From Dictyobacter aurantiacus (lineage in GTDB: Bacteria > Chloroflexota > Ktedonobacteria > Ktedonobacterales > Ktedonobacteraceae): a stretch of DNA of 64,000 bases. Where the stretch lies: contig NZ_BIFQ01000001.1 in assembly GCF_003967515.1 (NCBI RefSeq), positions 2,976,001 to 3,040,000 of the forward strand. The letters are read 5' to 3'. Within the stretch, counting starts at the first letter, position 1. Each line of letters opens with the position of its first letter. The translations under genes and the position numbers were made by a program. Under the pieces are notes generated by a model. It worked only from the letters and a program-made list of their open reading frames with translations. It was not told where the DNA came from and made no database searches. Shown here in pieces: positions 18,476 through 27,889 of this stretch.

Positions 18476-18681
18476 GAGAATCCTCTCTTTGTCGTATAGA
18501 TTGGTACAATATGGCTAGTAGAGGAATACGCTACATCTTTAGCTATCTTCACGAGTCTAGACCTTCTCTGGCATTGTAGCGCATTTTGCCTCCTGTTTCC
18601 ACTTTATCCCCCAAGTGGCACACAGCCTGTGGACAATCAAAAGGGATATACGTAAGTATAGTACATAGTACATCAATTGGC

Positions 18682-20067
18682 CTAATAGTAGTTGTGGCCC
18701 CTGTAGCGGCCCGGTTTGGAGAGACCGAGAAAGTTCGAGGAGATATTCTCTTTATCCAGCAGCAGCTGGATGCTCTGGTAGTTGATGTTGCCATTCTCAT
18801 CGAACGGGATGGCCAGCACGGTTGGCGTTAGCTGGCGCACATTCATCTTGATCAGGGTGGGATGCTGAGAGAGGCGTGTCGCCGTCTCTTCATCTGATAG
18901 CTCCAGCAGCATCGCCTGTGAGATCGTCGCCTGTTTATGCTGCCGCACCCAGTCCTGCAGACTATAGACCACGTTCTGTGGCAATTCTTTCTGACTCAGC
19001 TCTCCCAATGTTGTCAACATCTTTTCGGCGTTGAAGCCGTGCTGGAGGGCGCGCAGGACGGAGCTCTGGGTCAGCAGCAGGGTACTGACCATCTGGATCT
19101 GCTTCACCTGTGTAAAGGACAGGAGGCTATAGAGGGTAGGAAGGTCCGGCTGCAGCAATAGGAGCTCATAATTAGGCTGAACGATCAGCGATTTCTGGAG
19201 CTCTGATATTTTTGCCGAGCCCTGCTTATCTGATTTATCCGATTTTGGCTTTATTATCCGCTCGATGGCCTGCTCGCCCAATTCAGTAATGCGGAAGGCG
19301 CAAGACGAGAGCAGCAACTTATTACCGTCGACCAGGGGATCATTCCCTACATCGACGACCCCCATCTCGATCAAAGAAGAGTACAGCATATTGATGAATG
19401 AGGGTGCGGCCTGGATGGCCCACTCCATGAAAAGATTTCTTTTATCGTTTTTTTTGGAGGCTCCTCTCTGGTATCCGGCGTAGTAAGATCCTCTCCACTG
19501 TTGCTGTTTGGCCAGTTCGGGATGATCCTCCCATATCTCGTGGACCAGGGATTCCACTGAATACCAGGCACCTGCGGGATATGCATAGAGCTGTTCGAGT
19601 AGCAGGGGACGTAGAGAATGACTGGAAGTATATGAATTATAGAAGTGGTTCCCCTGCTCCGGCACAGCTCTGGGTACGTCGATCCAACTGTAGCCTTCTT
19701 GCCAGCTCTCCAGTAGCTGGCAGGTTTGTTCCAGCACGTTCTTTTTCATCCACGGAGCGAGTCCAGGTCCTGGTGCTAAACGAAATTTAGTATTGTCGAG
19801 GGGTGGCTGTACCTGCATGATGATTTTGGCCTTAAGAAGGAAGCTCATCACCATATCGGTATAGATATCATTGTCGTTCCAGTCGAGGCGCTCCTGCCCC
19901 TTGAGCAGGGGGCGTATCTTCTTGGTGATACGCTTGGGGACATTGCCCTCCCTGGTCAGCTCAATGGTAGTCTGGTAGACCGCGTTGACGAGTGTTGCCA
20001 CATCGTAGAGGAACGCGGTCTCTCCTGTTGTAATCTGTTGAGGTTTGGCTGCAAGTTTCTCTTGCAT
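18682..20067 (-). CDS. XPB/Ssl2 N-terminal-like domain protein without helicase
   Basis: 461 residues. The C-terminal part (about 300-430: SLIVQPNYELLLLQPDLPTL, then SVLRALQHGFNAEKMLTTLG) resembles the helicase-associated domain found at the N-terminus of XPB/Ssl2 (Helicase_C_3). No P-loop, DEAH or other helicase motif is present. The N-terminal half is helical and unrecognised. The ATG lies 5 bp after the ispH stop, so the two are probably co-transcribed. DNA binding or an adaptor role would be inference. Confidence 0.6.
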   Translation of the reverse strand: MQEKLAAKPQQITTGETAFLYDVATLVNAVYQTTIELTREGNVPKRITKKIRPLLKGQERLDWNDNDIYTDMVMSFLLKAKIIMQVQPPLDNTKFRLAPGPGLAPWMKKNVLEQTCQLLESWQEGYSWIDVPRAVPEQGNHFYNSYTSSHSLRPLLLEQLYAYPAGAWYSVESLVHEIWEDHPELAKQQQWRGSYYAGYQRGASKKNDKRNLFMEWAIQAAPSFINMLYSSLIEMGVVDVGNDPLVDGNKLLLSSCAFRITELGEQAIERIIKPKSDKSDKQGSAKISELQKSLIVQPNYELLLLQPDLPTLYSLLSFTQVKQIQMVSTLLLTQSSVLRALQHGFNAEKMLTTLGELSQKELPQNVVYSLQDWVRQHKQATISQAMLLELSDEETATRLSQHPTLIKMNVRQLTPTVLAIPFDENGNINYQSIQLLLDKENISSNFLGLSKPGRYRGHNYY

Positions 20068-20072
20068 ATATT

Positions 20073-20957
20073 TTATGCTTCTACTGGATATTGCTCCAGA
20101 TAACGAATCACCTCGCGTGTGAGCTGGCTGGGGGTTGAGGCACCGGCGGTCACCGCGACGCGTTTCTTGCCTTTAAGCCAGGCCGGGTCTAATTGCGACA
20201 GGTCCTCGATGCGTACCGCTGGTACCCCGGCTAACTCCTCGGAAACCTGAACCAGGCGATTGGTATTATTGCTGCGTGGATCACCGACCACGATGGTCAG
20301 GTCCGCGCCACGCGCCTGAGCGGCCACCGCCTCCTGTCGCGTCTGCGTGGCGGCACAGATATCGATGTGCACCTCGGCCTGTGGATAGCGCTCCTTAATA
20401 TACTCGATCACGCGGCGCGTATCCCATTGTGACAGGGTAGTCTGGGTGGAAACGGCGATCTTCTGTTGCTGCTCGGGCGTTAGTTGTAGCGCATCAACGT
20501 CAGCCTCAACCTCAACGAGGCTGACATGACCGGGAATCTCACCCATCACACCTTCGGGCTCGGGATGGCCTTTCTTGCCCACGTAGAGGATGTAATAGCC
20601 ACGGTTCACCAGGTCTTTGACCAGGTCATGTGTTTTTGTGACATCAGGACAGGTCGCGTCGATGCAGTGCAGGCCGCGTGCCTGTGCGCGCCGTTTGACT
20701 TCGGGCGAGACCCCGTGGGCGGTGAAGATGATTGTGCCCGACTCCACCTGCTCTAGAATGGCCGCGCGATTGGGACCATCCAGCGTGACGACACCCATCC
20801 CCGTCAGCTCATCGATGGCATGGCGGTTATGAATAATTTGACCAATAATGTAGATGGGACGTGGCAATGCTTCATCTTTGGCCGCCTTGCGCGCGATGGT
20901 CAGCGCGTCAACGACACCATAGCAATAGCCACGGGGTGAGATTTTTATAACTTCCAT
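20073..20957 (-). CDS. ispH: 4-hydroxy-3-methylbut-2-enyl diphosphate reductase
   Basis: 294 residues. IspH makes IPP and DMAPP in the last step of the MEP isoprenoid pathway with a [4Fe-4S] cluster. The three cluster cysteines are present as C12 (SPRGYCYGV), C103 (DATCPDVTK) and C201 (DICAATQTRQ). Other conserved elements are the IIHN His motif (about 41-44), FTAHGVSP and the GDPRSNNTNRL motif that binds substrate phosphates. GGAAG lies before the ATG. It is followed after 5 bp by the XPB-N-like gene. No other MEP gene is in the window. Confidence 0.96.
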   Translation of the reverse strand: MEVIKISPRGYCYGVVDALTIARKAAKDEALPRPIYIIGQIIHNRHAIDELTGMGVVTLDGPNRAAILEQVESGTIIFTAHGVSPEVKRRAQARGLHCIDATCPDVTKTHDLVKDLVNRGYYILYVGKKGHPEPEGVMGEIPGHVSLVEVEADVDALQLTPEQQQKIAVSTQTTLSQWDTRRVIEYIKERYPQAEVHIDICAATQTRQEAVAAQARGADLTIVVGDPRSNNTNRLVQVSEELAGVPAVRIEDLSQLDPAWLKGKKRVAVTAGASTPSQLTREVIRYLEQYPVEA

Positions 20958-21071
20958 TCGTTTTCTTCCAAATAGCTGGCTGATTATGCGGCCCTCACAC
21001 GATACGAGGGTGATTCCAGATTTCTCAAGTTCCTATTATACACTGATATCGTGCACCAATGAAATTGGGTA

Positions 21072-21140
21072 GCAAAAATTTTCCATGGTACCTCTCTCCC
21101 CGCCAACGGCGGGGAGAGAGGTACCATGGAAAATTTTTGC
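21072..21140. terminator. Long perfect inverted repeat C (33-bp arms, 3-nt loop)
   Basis: Arms 21072-21104 and 21108-21140, no mismatch; tip CCTCTCTCCCCGCC, base GCAAAAATTTTCC. On the minus strand the GC stem is followed by AAAATTTTTGC, so it can terminate the HemA-like gene whose stop is 3 bp away. It also stands 114 bp before ispH. Confidence 0.8.
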
Positions 21141-21143
21141 ACT

Positions 21144-21575
21144 TTAAGATGCTTTGATGGCAGTTTTGCAGAGGATGCGACGCAGGTCTTCGGGCGTGTA
21201 CAGGCAGACGGCGGGTAGGAGTCCGGCCAGCTCTTCGACGGACGTGGTTGGCGCGAGATCAAAGATCAGCAGCGGGGTACGCCTACCCTCGCAGCCCTTT
21301 GCGATTGTGGCTGCGGTCAGATATGGGATCGCTAGGCGCTGGCCCTCAAACCTGGTGATCGCGGGTGTGTAGATCAATAGCTGGACATAAGGAAGAATAT
21401 AGGGGGCGCGTTCCGGCGTCTCCTCCTGATAGATATACTTCATTCTCTCTTGTCGCAGTAATGTTAGATACGGGTAGCGTTGCTCTTCAGGACCTATTAA
21501 CAATGCGGAACGACCCTGCAATCCACCAAGGCAAGCGTCTGCGATGGACAGCACCTCCGGTGCTATGTCTTGCAT
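21144..21575 (-). CDS. Orphan glutamyl-tRNA-reductase-like NAD(P)-binding domain
   Basis: 143 residues; GAGGAGA precedes the ATG, so the short length is real rather than a truncation by a wrong start. LGGLQGRSALLIG resembles the Rossmann entry of HemA, and LLIFDLAPTTSVEEL followed by VCLYTPEDLRRI parallels the DLAVPRDI...vYlYdiDDL stretch of glutamyl-tRNA reductase. The N-terminal catalytic domain with its Cys and the C-terminal dimerisation helix are absent, and the glycine-rich loop is weak (GPEEQ). A regulatory or degenerate role is likely. It may instead be a free-standing member of the shikimate-dehydrogenase-like fold. Confidence 0.55.
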   Translation of the reverse strand: MQDIAPEVLSIADACLGGLQGRSALLIGPEEQRYPYLTLLRQERMKYIYQEETPERAPYILPYVQLLIYTPAITRFEGQRLAIPYLTAATIAKGCEGRRTPLLIFDLAPTTSVEELAGLLPAVCLYTPEDLRRILCKTAIKAS

Positions 21576-22094
21576 TGATATTCTCCTCTGTCATCGGTAG
21601 CTATTCATTCTGGTTTGCAATTAAACGCGATCGTAAACGCCGCCGGGTCGCGAACCACTGTAGGCCGCGCCACAACTGTTGTCATATGGCTGATTTCAGA
21701 AGCTCACACCTCATCCAGGGAGTGGCGCTTATCCATATGTTTTTACAATTTACAACCTGCTGTAGTATCCCTATACATACTATCGCAAGATCCGCTAGCT
21801 TGCCATCAGGTACTTGCTGTATTTTCTTCTACGGTGTCATACTCCTGCTGTGGTGAGGTTCTGGCTGGTTGTTCACAGATCGACGTGAGGCCTGTGAGGC
21901 GTACTGGCATACCTTGCGCTGTCGTAGGTGCATATGCTAATCTCTACACTGGTGCCCTCAGGTGTCCCCAATCTTTTACTGTATTATATGGTACGCGTAC
22001 CAAACCGTGGCCTCGCATGGATAATACTATGAATATGGATGCTATCCTGGAGGTTATTTGTTGCGCAAGTCATTATGACAAGGACTTAACAATC
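21576..22094. other. Divergent intergenic region, about 520 bp
   Basis: It lies between the divergent HemA-like and methyltransferase genes. Open frames on the + strand (21365-21856 and the 5' extension of the methyltransferase frame from 21615) lack ribosome sites and give Cys/Ser/Arg-rich, non-protein-like text. I see no RNA gene, repeat or clear promoter. Confidence 0.5.
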
Positions 22095-22907
22095 ATGCCC
22101 TACGCGATGGGTGAATATTACGAGCAGGTCAACGATTATGACCTGGAATACCAGAGTCAGTCAGAGCAGGATCTGCCTTTCTGGCGTGAATTAGTGATGC
22201 GCTATACGCCGAGCCGGGTACTTGAGCTGGCGTGTGGCAGTGGACGTATCGGCCTGGAGCTTCTGCATGCCCCCGGCAATTTTGTACTCGAAGGTCTGGA
22301 TATTGAGCAGGGGATGCTGGATGCCTACCAGCGCAAACTGGCGCGTGAGCCCGAAGAGATCCAGCAGCGCGCCATCCTTCACCATGGTGATATGTGCGAT
22401 TACGATCTAGAGCATAAAGGTCAGTTCGACCTTATTTTTCTGCCCTTTAACTCGATCTGCCACCTGTATGAAATCGAGCAGCAGCTGTGCGCGTTTCGGA
22501 CTACGTATGAGCATCTCGCTCCCGGCGGCCACTTTGTCGTGGATACCTTTCTACCCGATATCGATTATCTCAGCGATGCCCTCAACCGTCCCTCAACCGT
22601 CTATCTGGAAGATGAGATTGAGTCGCCTGATGGCGAGTTCACCATGCTCTTGTATACCACGCGCAAATATGATCCTCATGAGCAGCTTCAGCATATCACC
22701 TGGACGCACGAGAAGTTTTTCGAGAGCGGCGAGAATGAGCGCTACCTCTCCAAACTGGATATGCACCTCTTTTTCCCACGTGAACTGCAGATGCTCTTTA
22801 TCTCGACCGGCTTTAGTGTTGAAGCCATCTATGGCGACTACCTCTGGAAACCCTTCGGCAAAGGATCCAGACAAATTGTCGTTGGCCGCAAACCAAAGCA
22901 CAATTAA
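22095..22907 (+). CDS. Class I SAM-dependent methyltransferase
   Basis: 270 residues from the ATG at 22095 (AAGGA 10 nt upstream); the frame is open further upstream but that part does not resemble a protein. Motif I, VLELACGSGRIGLELL (SAM-binding glycine loop), lies at about residue 40; the acidic end of strand 2 is LEGLDIEQGML, motif II HHGDMCDYDL, and FDLIFLPFNSICHL follows. It resembles small-molecule methyltransferases (Methyltransf_25 type). The substrate is unknown. The stop overlaps long palindrome D by two bases. Confidence 0.82.
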   Translation: MPYAMGEYYEQVNDYDLEYQSQSEQDLPFWRELVMRYTPSRVLELACGSGRIGLELLHAPGNFVLEGLDIEQGMLDAYQRKLAREPEEIQQRAILHHGDMCDYDLEHKGQFDLIFLPFNSICHLYEIEQQLCAFRTTYEHLAPGGHFVVDTFLPDIDYLSDALNRPSTVYLEDEIESPDGEFTMLLYTTRKYDPHEQLQHITWTHEKFFESGENERYLSKLDMHLFFPRELQMLFISTGFSVEAIYGDYLWKPFGKGSRQIVVGRKPKHN

Positions 22908-22989
22908 TACATTCATTTGTGATAAGCGGGGTGCAATACGTGCGCATATGCGCACGTATTGCACCCCGCTTATCACAAATGAATGTATT
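22906..22989. repeat. 84-bp perfect palindrome D (42-bp arms, no spacer)
   Basis: Arms 22906-22947 and 22948-22989 match at every base and meet with no spacer (TGCGCATATGCGCA at the centre). It begins with the last two bases of the methyltransferase stop codon. No T-tract follows. The next promoter (suf) starts 48 bp downstream. Confidence 0.92.
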
Positions 22990-23036
22990 GAAAAATAATT
23001 GCCCGCAACACATGTGATCAGCATGCGTGCGGGCAG

Positions 23037-23065
23037 TTGACGCTCACTGGTGCAGGTGCTAGAAT
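23037..23065 (+). promoter_or_regulatory. suf operon promoter and direct repeats
   Basis: TTGACG (23037-23042), 17 nt, TAGAAT (23060-23065). Two copies of GTGAACAGG follow (23074-23082 and 23100-23108), 26 bp apart, between the promoter and the Rrf2 gene; they are possible regulator sites. Confidence 0.6.
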
Positions 23066-23132
23066 ATATCCTAGTGAACAGGTCGGATTAATTGATTATG
23101 TGAACAGGCGATATGCCAGGAAGGGAGAAACC

Positions 23133-23678
23133 ATGATGTTGCGTGTATCTACAAAAGGTGAATATGGTGTACGGCTCATGGTTGATCTTGCCCGTCACTA
23201 TGGTGGTCGCCCTCGTTCGCTTACCGATATTTCTCAGGCCGAAACATTGCCACTGGCTTATCTGGAGCAACTGGTAAAGCTGCTGCGAGAGGCCGAGCCT
23301 CCACTGGTAATGAGTACTCGCGGTGCCCATGGCGGCTATAAACTGAGCCGTCATCCAGCTGAGATTACGATGGGTGAAGTGGTGCGTGTGTTAGAAGGCC
23401 CGATCGCTCCCATGATTTGTGCGACAGAGGGAGAAATGACCCAGGTTTGTAATTTTTTAGAAGCCTGTAAGACGAAATATCTGTGGACAAAAGTACGTGA
23501 TGCGGTAGCTCAGACGCTAGATTCAATGACCTTAGCAGAGCTGGCGGCTGTCTCTTCTAGTGAGAACGGTGCGGCTGCACAATTCATTGCACTCTCAGAC
23601 ATTCACGTGGGCCTGGGTTCACAACAACTCTGTCTACCTGCTAAGGACGGCGAAACTGAAGTTCGTCCCCTACCATAA
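23133..23678 (+). CDS. Rrf2-family Fe-S-sensing repressor of the suf operon
   Basis: 181 residues. I chose the ATG at 23133 (or 23136), preceded by GGAAGGGAG, over upstream frame that overlaps the promoter. The winged helix is RVSTKGEYGVRLMVDLA, TDISQAETLPLAYLEQLVKLL and TRGAHGGYKLSR. Three cysteines C96, C106 and C112 (CATEGEMTQVC, EACKTKY) sit where IscR-type proteins hold a [2Fe-2S] cluster, with wider spacing than in IscR. The suf genes follow after 21 bp, so it most likely represses the operon according to Fe-S status. Confidence 0.85.
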   Translation: MMLRVSTKGEYGVRLMVDLARHYGGRPRSLTDISQAETLPLAYLEQLVKLLREAEPPLVMSTRGAHGGYKLSRHPAEITMGEVVRVLEGPIAPMICATEGEMTQVCNFLEACKTKYLWTKVRDAVAQTLDSMTLAELAAVSSSENGAAAQFIALSDIHVGLGSQQLCLPAKDGETEVRPLP

Positions 23679-23699
23679 AAGGAAGGTGTTTTTGGGTAT

Positions 23700-24524
23700 A
23701 TGGCATCTGAACTGATAATTAAAAATTTACATGCCAATATTGAAGGTAAACCGATTTTGCGTGGCGTTAACCTTACTGTGCGACAGGGCGAGATCCACGC
23801 ATTGATGGGACCAAATGGCTCTGGTAAAAGTACATTGTCGAACGTCATTATGGGTAACCCCAAATATGAAGTGACCGACGGTGAGATCTGGTTTAAAGGC
23901 GAGAATATTCTGGAATATTCGCCCGATCGGCGTGCGCGCATGCGCCTCTTCCTGGCTTTCCAGTATCCAATGTCGATTCCGGGTGTGAGCGTAGCTAATT
24001 TCTTGCGTCGCTCCCTGGAAGCCGTACGCGAGGGGAACAAGCCCCTTGAGGAGGGCGAGAATCCTAGCGGTAAGATGGGCAAGCGCCGCACGGTACCCCC
24101 TGGTGAGTTCCGCAAACTGCTGCAGGAGAAGATGAAACTGCTGCGTGTTGATAACAGTTTTATTAACCGCTCCATTAACGATGGCTTCTCCGGTGGTGAG
24201 AAGAAGCGCGCCGAGATCCTGCAGATGGCTTTGTTGGAGCCAGAGATTGCATTGATGGACGAGACCGACTCTGGTCTGGATATCGATGCGCTGCGCATCG
24301 TCTCTGAGAGCGTCAACGCTCTGACCGGACCCAACCTGGGCATTCTGCTGATCACGCACTACCAGCGTATGTTGAACTATATCAAGCCAGACTTTGTGCA
24401 CGTGATGTTCAACGGCCGCATCGTGAAATCCGGTGGCCGCGAACTGGCTCTGGAGCTCGAAGAAAAAGGTTACGAGTGGCTGCGTCCAACTGAAGAAGTG
24501 AGTGAGGAGACTGTAGATGCTTAA
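23700..24524 (+). CDS. sufC: SufC, ATPase of the Fe-S cluster scaffold complex
   Basis: 274 residues; a cytosolic ABC ATPase that drives cluster assembly on SufB/D. Walker A is GPNGSGKST (about 38-46), the signature [15 protein letters not shown] (about 163), Walker [13 protein letters not shown] and the H-loop THYQR. The DETDSGLD wording is specific to SufC. It carries an insertion around residues 118-140 ([20 protein letters not shown]) that is longer than usual. The stop overlaps the next start by 8 bp, showing translational coupling. Confidence 0.95.
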   Translation: MASELIIKNLHANIEGKPILRGVNLTVRQGEIHALMGPNGSGKSTLSNVIMGNPKYEVTDGEIWFKGENILEYSPDRRARMRLFLAFQYPMSIPGVSVANFLRRSLEAVREGNKPLEEGENPSGKMGKRRTVPPGEFRKLLQEKMKLLRVDNSFINRSINDGFSGGEKKRAEILQMALLEPEIALMDETDSGLDIDALRIVSESVNALTGPNLGILLITHYQRMLNYIKPDFVHVMFNGRIVKSGGRELALELEEKGYEWLRPTEEVSEETVDA

Positions 24525-25971
24525 CACGTTGGCTCCAGGGTTTTCCCGTGCTGCGGTAGAAGAGTTATCGCGTTACAAGGGGGAGCCAGAGTGGATGCTA
24601 CAGTTGCGTCTGCAGGCATGGGAAACCTATGAGAATACTGAGGCTCCCCTCGGTCGCCGTGGCGATCTGGGTACCATCAGGACGGTGGCCGGTTTTAACT
24701 TTCAGCAGTTGAAACCTTTTACCGCTGTTGAGAAAGATGCCGCGCTGCCCGAGAAGGTGCAGAATTCGCTGCAGGCCTCGCTGGTCAATGAGCGTTCAGG
24801 TCTGATTGTGCAGCTCGACTCAACGGTGGTGCATACCGAGTTGAGTGATGAGCTCAAGCAGCAGGGTGTCATCCTGACCGATCTGGATACCGCTGTACGC
24901 GAGCACGCCGAGCTGGTGCGCGAGTATTTCATGACTCGCTGCGTCCCTGCTGGTAGCAGCAAATACACGGCCCTGCACGCCGCCTTCTGGTCCGGTGGCT
25001 TCTTCCTCTACGTACCAAAGGGCGTCGAGATCGAGGCTCCTATGCTGGCGCAGGTGTGGGTCAACCAGCCGCTCTCCGCTGCCTTCTCCCATTCGCTGAT
25101 CATCGCGGAAGAGCAGAGTAGCGTACGCTTTGTGCAGGAGTATAACTCTACCGTCGCGGGCGAGGACCCATCCCTGCTGAGTGACGTGGTGGAGGTCTTT
25201 GCCAAACGCGAGGGTCGGGTCGAGTTCAGCAATCTGCAGGACCTGGGACAGAACATCTGGAATATCACCAATAAGAACGCGGTGTTTGAGAACGATGGCA
25301 GCGTGACGTTTGTCCTGGCCGATCTGGGTGCCGGGGTGAATATGGCCACGATCGGTGCTGGTCTGCAGGGCAATGGCAGCGCGGGCGAACTGGTGGGGGT
25401 TTTCTTTACTGACCACGATCAGCGCTACGTGATTAACACGCTCTCCGACCACGTGGGCCTCTCGACCAACGCCGAGACCCTGGTTAAAGGCGTCTTGACC
25501 GATAACTCGCGTGTCGAGTTCGACGGCATGATTCGCGTGCGTCCGGGGGCGCAGCAGACCGCCTCGTTCCTGTCGGCGCATGGATTGCTGCTGAGCAAGA
25601 AGGCGCGTGGTGAGTTTATTCCTGGCCTGGAGATCGCCGCTAACGAGGTGAGCGCCAGCCATGGTGCTACCAGCGGCCAGATCGATGAAGAGCAGCTCTT
25701 CTACCTGATGGTCCGTGGTATCTCGCGGCCTGAAGCGGAGCGCATCATCGTACAGGGCTTCTTCGAGCCGGTGCTACAGCGCATCCCCGTAGAAAACTTG
25801 CGTATTCGCCTGCGTCGCAGTATTATCAGCCGCATGAGTGGTGCTTATGAGACGGAGGCCGATACCTGGGTTGATGCTCAAGAGCGCTGGGAGATCGAAG
25901 GCGTTGACGAAAATGCCATCAGTCTGGATGGTAATCCCGAAGACGACGAAATCAAACTGGCTGAATACTAA
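24517..25971 (+). CDS. SufB/SufD-family scaffold protein, sole copy in the operon
   Basis: 484 residues of the SufB/D beta-helix family. The N-terminus ([19 protein letters not shown]) and the order of motifs place it between SufB and SufD. The conserved end is [48 protein letters not shown]. The SHGATSGQ wording is SufD-like, while the GFFEPVL part is SufB-like. Normal operons carry both sufB and sufD; here there is only one gene, so it may form a homodimer with SufC, as proposed for minimal SufBC systems, or sufB may be elsewhere. I leave the symbol open for that reason. Confidence 0.9.
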   Translation: MLNTLAPGFSRAAVEELSRYKGEPEWMLQLRLQAWETYENTEAPLGRRGDLGTIRTVAGFNFQQLKPFTAVEKDAALPEKVQNSLQASLVNERSGLIVQLDSTVVHTELSDELKQQGVILTDLDTAVREHAELVREYFMTRCVPAGSSKYTALHAAFWSGGFFLYVPKGVEIEAPMLAQVWVNQPLSAAFSHSLIIAEEQSSVRFVQEYNSTVAGEDPSLLSDVVEVFAKREGRVEFSNLQDLGQNIWNITNKNAVFENDGSVTFVLADLGAGVNMATIGAGLQGNGSAGELVGVFFTDHDQRYVINTLSDHVGLSTNAETLVKGVLTDNSRVEFDGMIRVRPGAQQTASFLSAHGLLLSKKARGEFIPGLEIAANEVSASHGATSGQIDEEQLFYLMVRGISRPEAERIIVQGFFEPVLQRIPVENLRIRLRRSIISRMSGAYETEADTWVDAQERWEIEGVDENAISLDGNPEDDEIKLAEY

Positions 25972-26150
25972 GACTAAGGGTCGTATGAACACGTTGTTTG
26001 TTTGAGGGCGACCACAAGCTGGCTAAAAAACTAATCATGTGGGGTGAAGGTGAGCGCTTGCGATCACCTGCCCCGGTGGTTGTTTATCTCTCCTACCCTT
26101 TCTTGTCTCTCGCCCTCTTTTTGAGAGAAATAGTAAGGGTTTGTTGTCCT

Positions 26151-27431
26151 ATGGTTATATCCAATAACTCCATACCTGTCACCGCCGATGTGACATCCTT
26201 CTCTGGTCGCAGCATAAATGAGGTGCGCCAGGATTTTCCTATCCTTGCACGTCAGGTGCATGGCAAGCCCTTTGTCTATCTGGATAGCACCGCCAGTTCG
26301 CAGAAACCACAGTCCGTCATTGATGCCCTGAGCGACTATTATAAGAACTATAATGCCAATGTGCATCGCGGCGTCTATGAGGTCAGTGAAGAGGCGACGG
26401 CGGCCATGGAAAAAGCGCGGGTCAAGATCGCCCGCTTCATCAATGCACGCCAGAGCAAGCAGATTATCTTTACCCGCAATACTACCGAGAGCATCAATCT
26501 GGTGGCCCACACCTGGGGAAGTGCCAACATCGGGCGCGGTGACCTGATTATCCTGACCGAGATGGAGCACCATAGCAACCTGGTCCCCTGGCAACTGCTG
26601 GCGCAGCGCACCGGCGCCCGGCTCGAATTCGTGCCCGTGAGCGATGATGGTCTGCTGCGGTTGGATATTTACGCGGAGCTTCTGACGCAACAACCCAGGC
26701 TGGTGGCCTGCACGCAAATGTCTAACGTGTTGGGCACGATCAACCCGGTGCAGGAGATGATTGCCCAGGCCCATGCCGCCGGCGCGTTGGTCCTGGTCGA
26801 TGCCGCTCAGAGCGTCCCCCATCTACCGGTTGACGTGCAGGCACTTGACGCGGACTTCCTTTGCTTCAGCGCGCACAAGATGCTGGGACCCACTGGCATC
26901 GGCGTGCTCTACGGCAAGAAGGCTCTGCTGGAGGCGATGCCTCCGTTTATGGGTGGTGGAGACATGATTCGTACTGTCCATTTACGCGAGTTCACCGCCA
27001 ATGATCTGCCCTGGAAGTTCGAGGCCGGCACCCCCGCCATCGCCGAAGCGGTTGGCTTTGGCGCGGCCATCGATTATCTGAAGGCATTGGATATGGAGGC
27101 GATCCGCCAGCACGAACGCGAGATTACAGCCTACGCGCTGGAGAAACTGCAAGAGGTGCCCGATATCAAAATCTATGGTCCCTCGGCCGATCAACGCGGC
27201 GGCGTCATCTCTTTTACTCTGCCAGATATCCATCCCCATGACCTGGCATCGATCCTGGACCAGGAAGTGGGCGTGGCTATTCGCGCCGGACACCATTGCG
27301 CGCAGCCGCTTATGGAGCGCTATGATCTGGCCGCCACCGCGCGTGCCAGTTTCTATATCTATACCATCAGGGAAGAGATCGATATACTGGTGCAGGGTCT
27401 ACAAAAAGCTCAAGAAATCTTCCGTTTCTAA
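26151..27431 (+). CDS. sufS: SufS cysteine desulfurase
   Basis: 426 residues from the ATG at 26151, preceded by AAGGG; frame further upstream is Leu/Val-rich and outside the family. SufS is a PLP enzyme that takes sulfur from cysteine as a persulfide. The family start DFPILARQVHGKPFVYLDS, the PLP lysine in FSAHKMLGPTG (about K242) and the persulfide cysteine in RAGHHCAQPLM (about C383) are all present. It lies 179 bp after the SufB/D gene; the gap holds a small hairpin (AGGTGA...TCACCT near 26047) but no obvious gene. Confidence 0.95.
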   Translation: MVISNNSIPVTADVTSFSGRSINEVRQDFPILARQVHGKPFVYLDSTASSQKPQSVIDALSDYYKNYNANVHRGVYEVSEEATAAMEKARVKIARFINARQSKQIIFTRNTTESINLVAHTWGSANIGRGDLIILTEMEHHSNLVPWQLLAQRTGARLEFVPVSDDGLLRLDIYAELLTQQPRLVACTQMSNVLGTINPVQEMIAQAHAAGALVLVDAAQSVPHLPVDVQALDADFLCFSAHKMLGPTGIGVLYGKKALLEAMPPFMGGGDMIRTVHLREFTANDLPWKFEAGTPAIAEAVGFGAAIDYLKALDMEAIRQHEREITAYALEKLQEVPDIKIYGPSADQRGGVISFTLPDIHPHDLASILDQEVGVAIRAGHHCAQPLMERYDLAATARASFYIYTIREEIDILVQGLQKAQEIFRF

Positions 27432-27465
27432 TGTGCATCCTAAAATACGAAAGGGGCAGGCGCAT

Positions 27466-27870
27466 ATGTCCATGGATTATCGCGAATACATTCTGGATCA
27501 CTATCGAGATCCACGCAATTATGGAAAACTGGAGCATCCCGACGTTCACTGTGAAGACTCAAATCCTCTCTGTGGCGATCAGCTAGGCATAGATCTACAG
27601 TTTGAGGGTGATCGCGTTACCGCCGTTCGTTTTCAAGGACGCGGCTGCGCTATCAGCCAGGCTTCGGCCTCGATGCTCTCGGAGATGATCGAGGATAAGA
27701 GCGTGGAAGAGGTGATCGCGCTGGGCAAAGATGACGTGCTGGAGGCGCTGGGTATTCCTATCAGCCCGGCTCGTACCAAGTGCGCCTTCTTATCGCTGCG
27801 CGTCCTGCACCGAGCCCTGGCGATGGCCGGGCTGGAACATCCCAAAGAAGACGAAGACGAAGAAGAGTAA
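27466..27870 (+). CDS. sufU: SufU-type sulfur-transfer protein
   Basis: 134 residues; AAAGGGG precedes the ATG at 27466. Three conserved cysteines are visible: NPLCGDQ, GRGCAISQASASM and TKCAFLSLRVL. These bind zinc and accept sulfur from SufS. Asp in CGD is the fourth ligand. The Gly-rich insertion after the second cysteine is typical of SufU rather than IscU. The tail is strongly acidic (KEDEDEEE). It lies 34 bp after sufS in the same operon. Confidence 0.93.
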   Translation: MSMDYREYILDHYRDPRNYGKLEHPDVHCEDSNPLCGDQLGIDLQFEGDRVTAVRFQGRGCAISQASASMLSEMIEDKSVEEVIALGKDDVLEALGIPISPARTKCAFLSLRVLHRALAMAGLEHPKEDEDEEE

Positions 27871-27889
27871 GGGTTAGAAGAAGATATCC

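Noticed and set aside
21365..21856. 163-residue + strand frame
   Set aside because: It overlaps the well-started HemA-like gene on the opposite strand and has no protein-like pattern.
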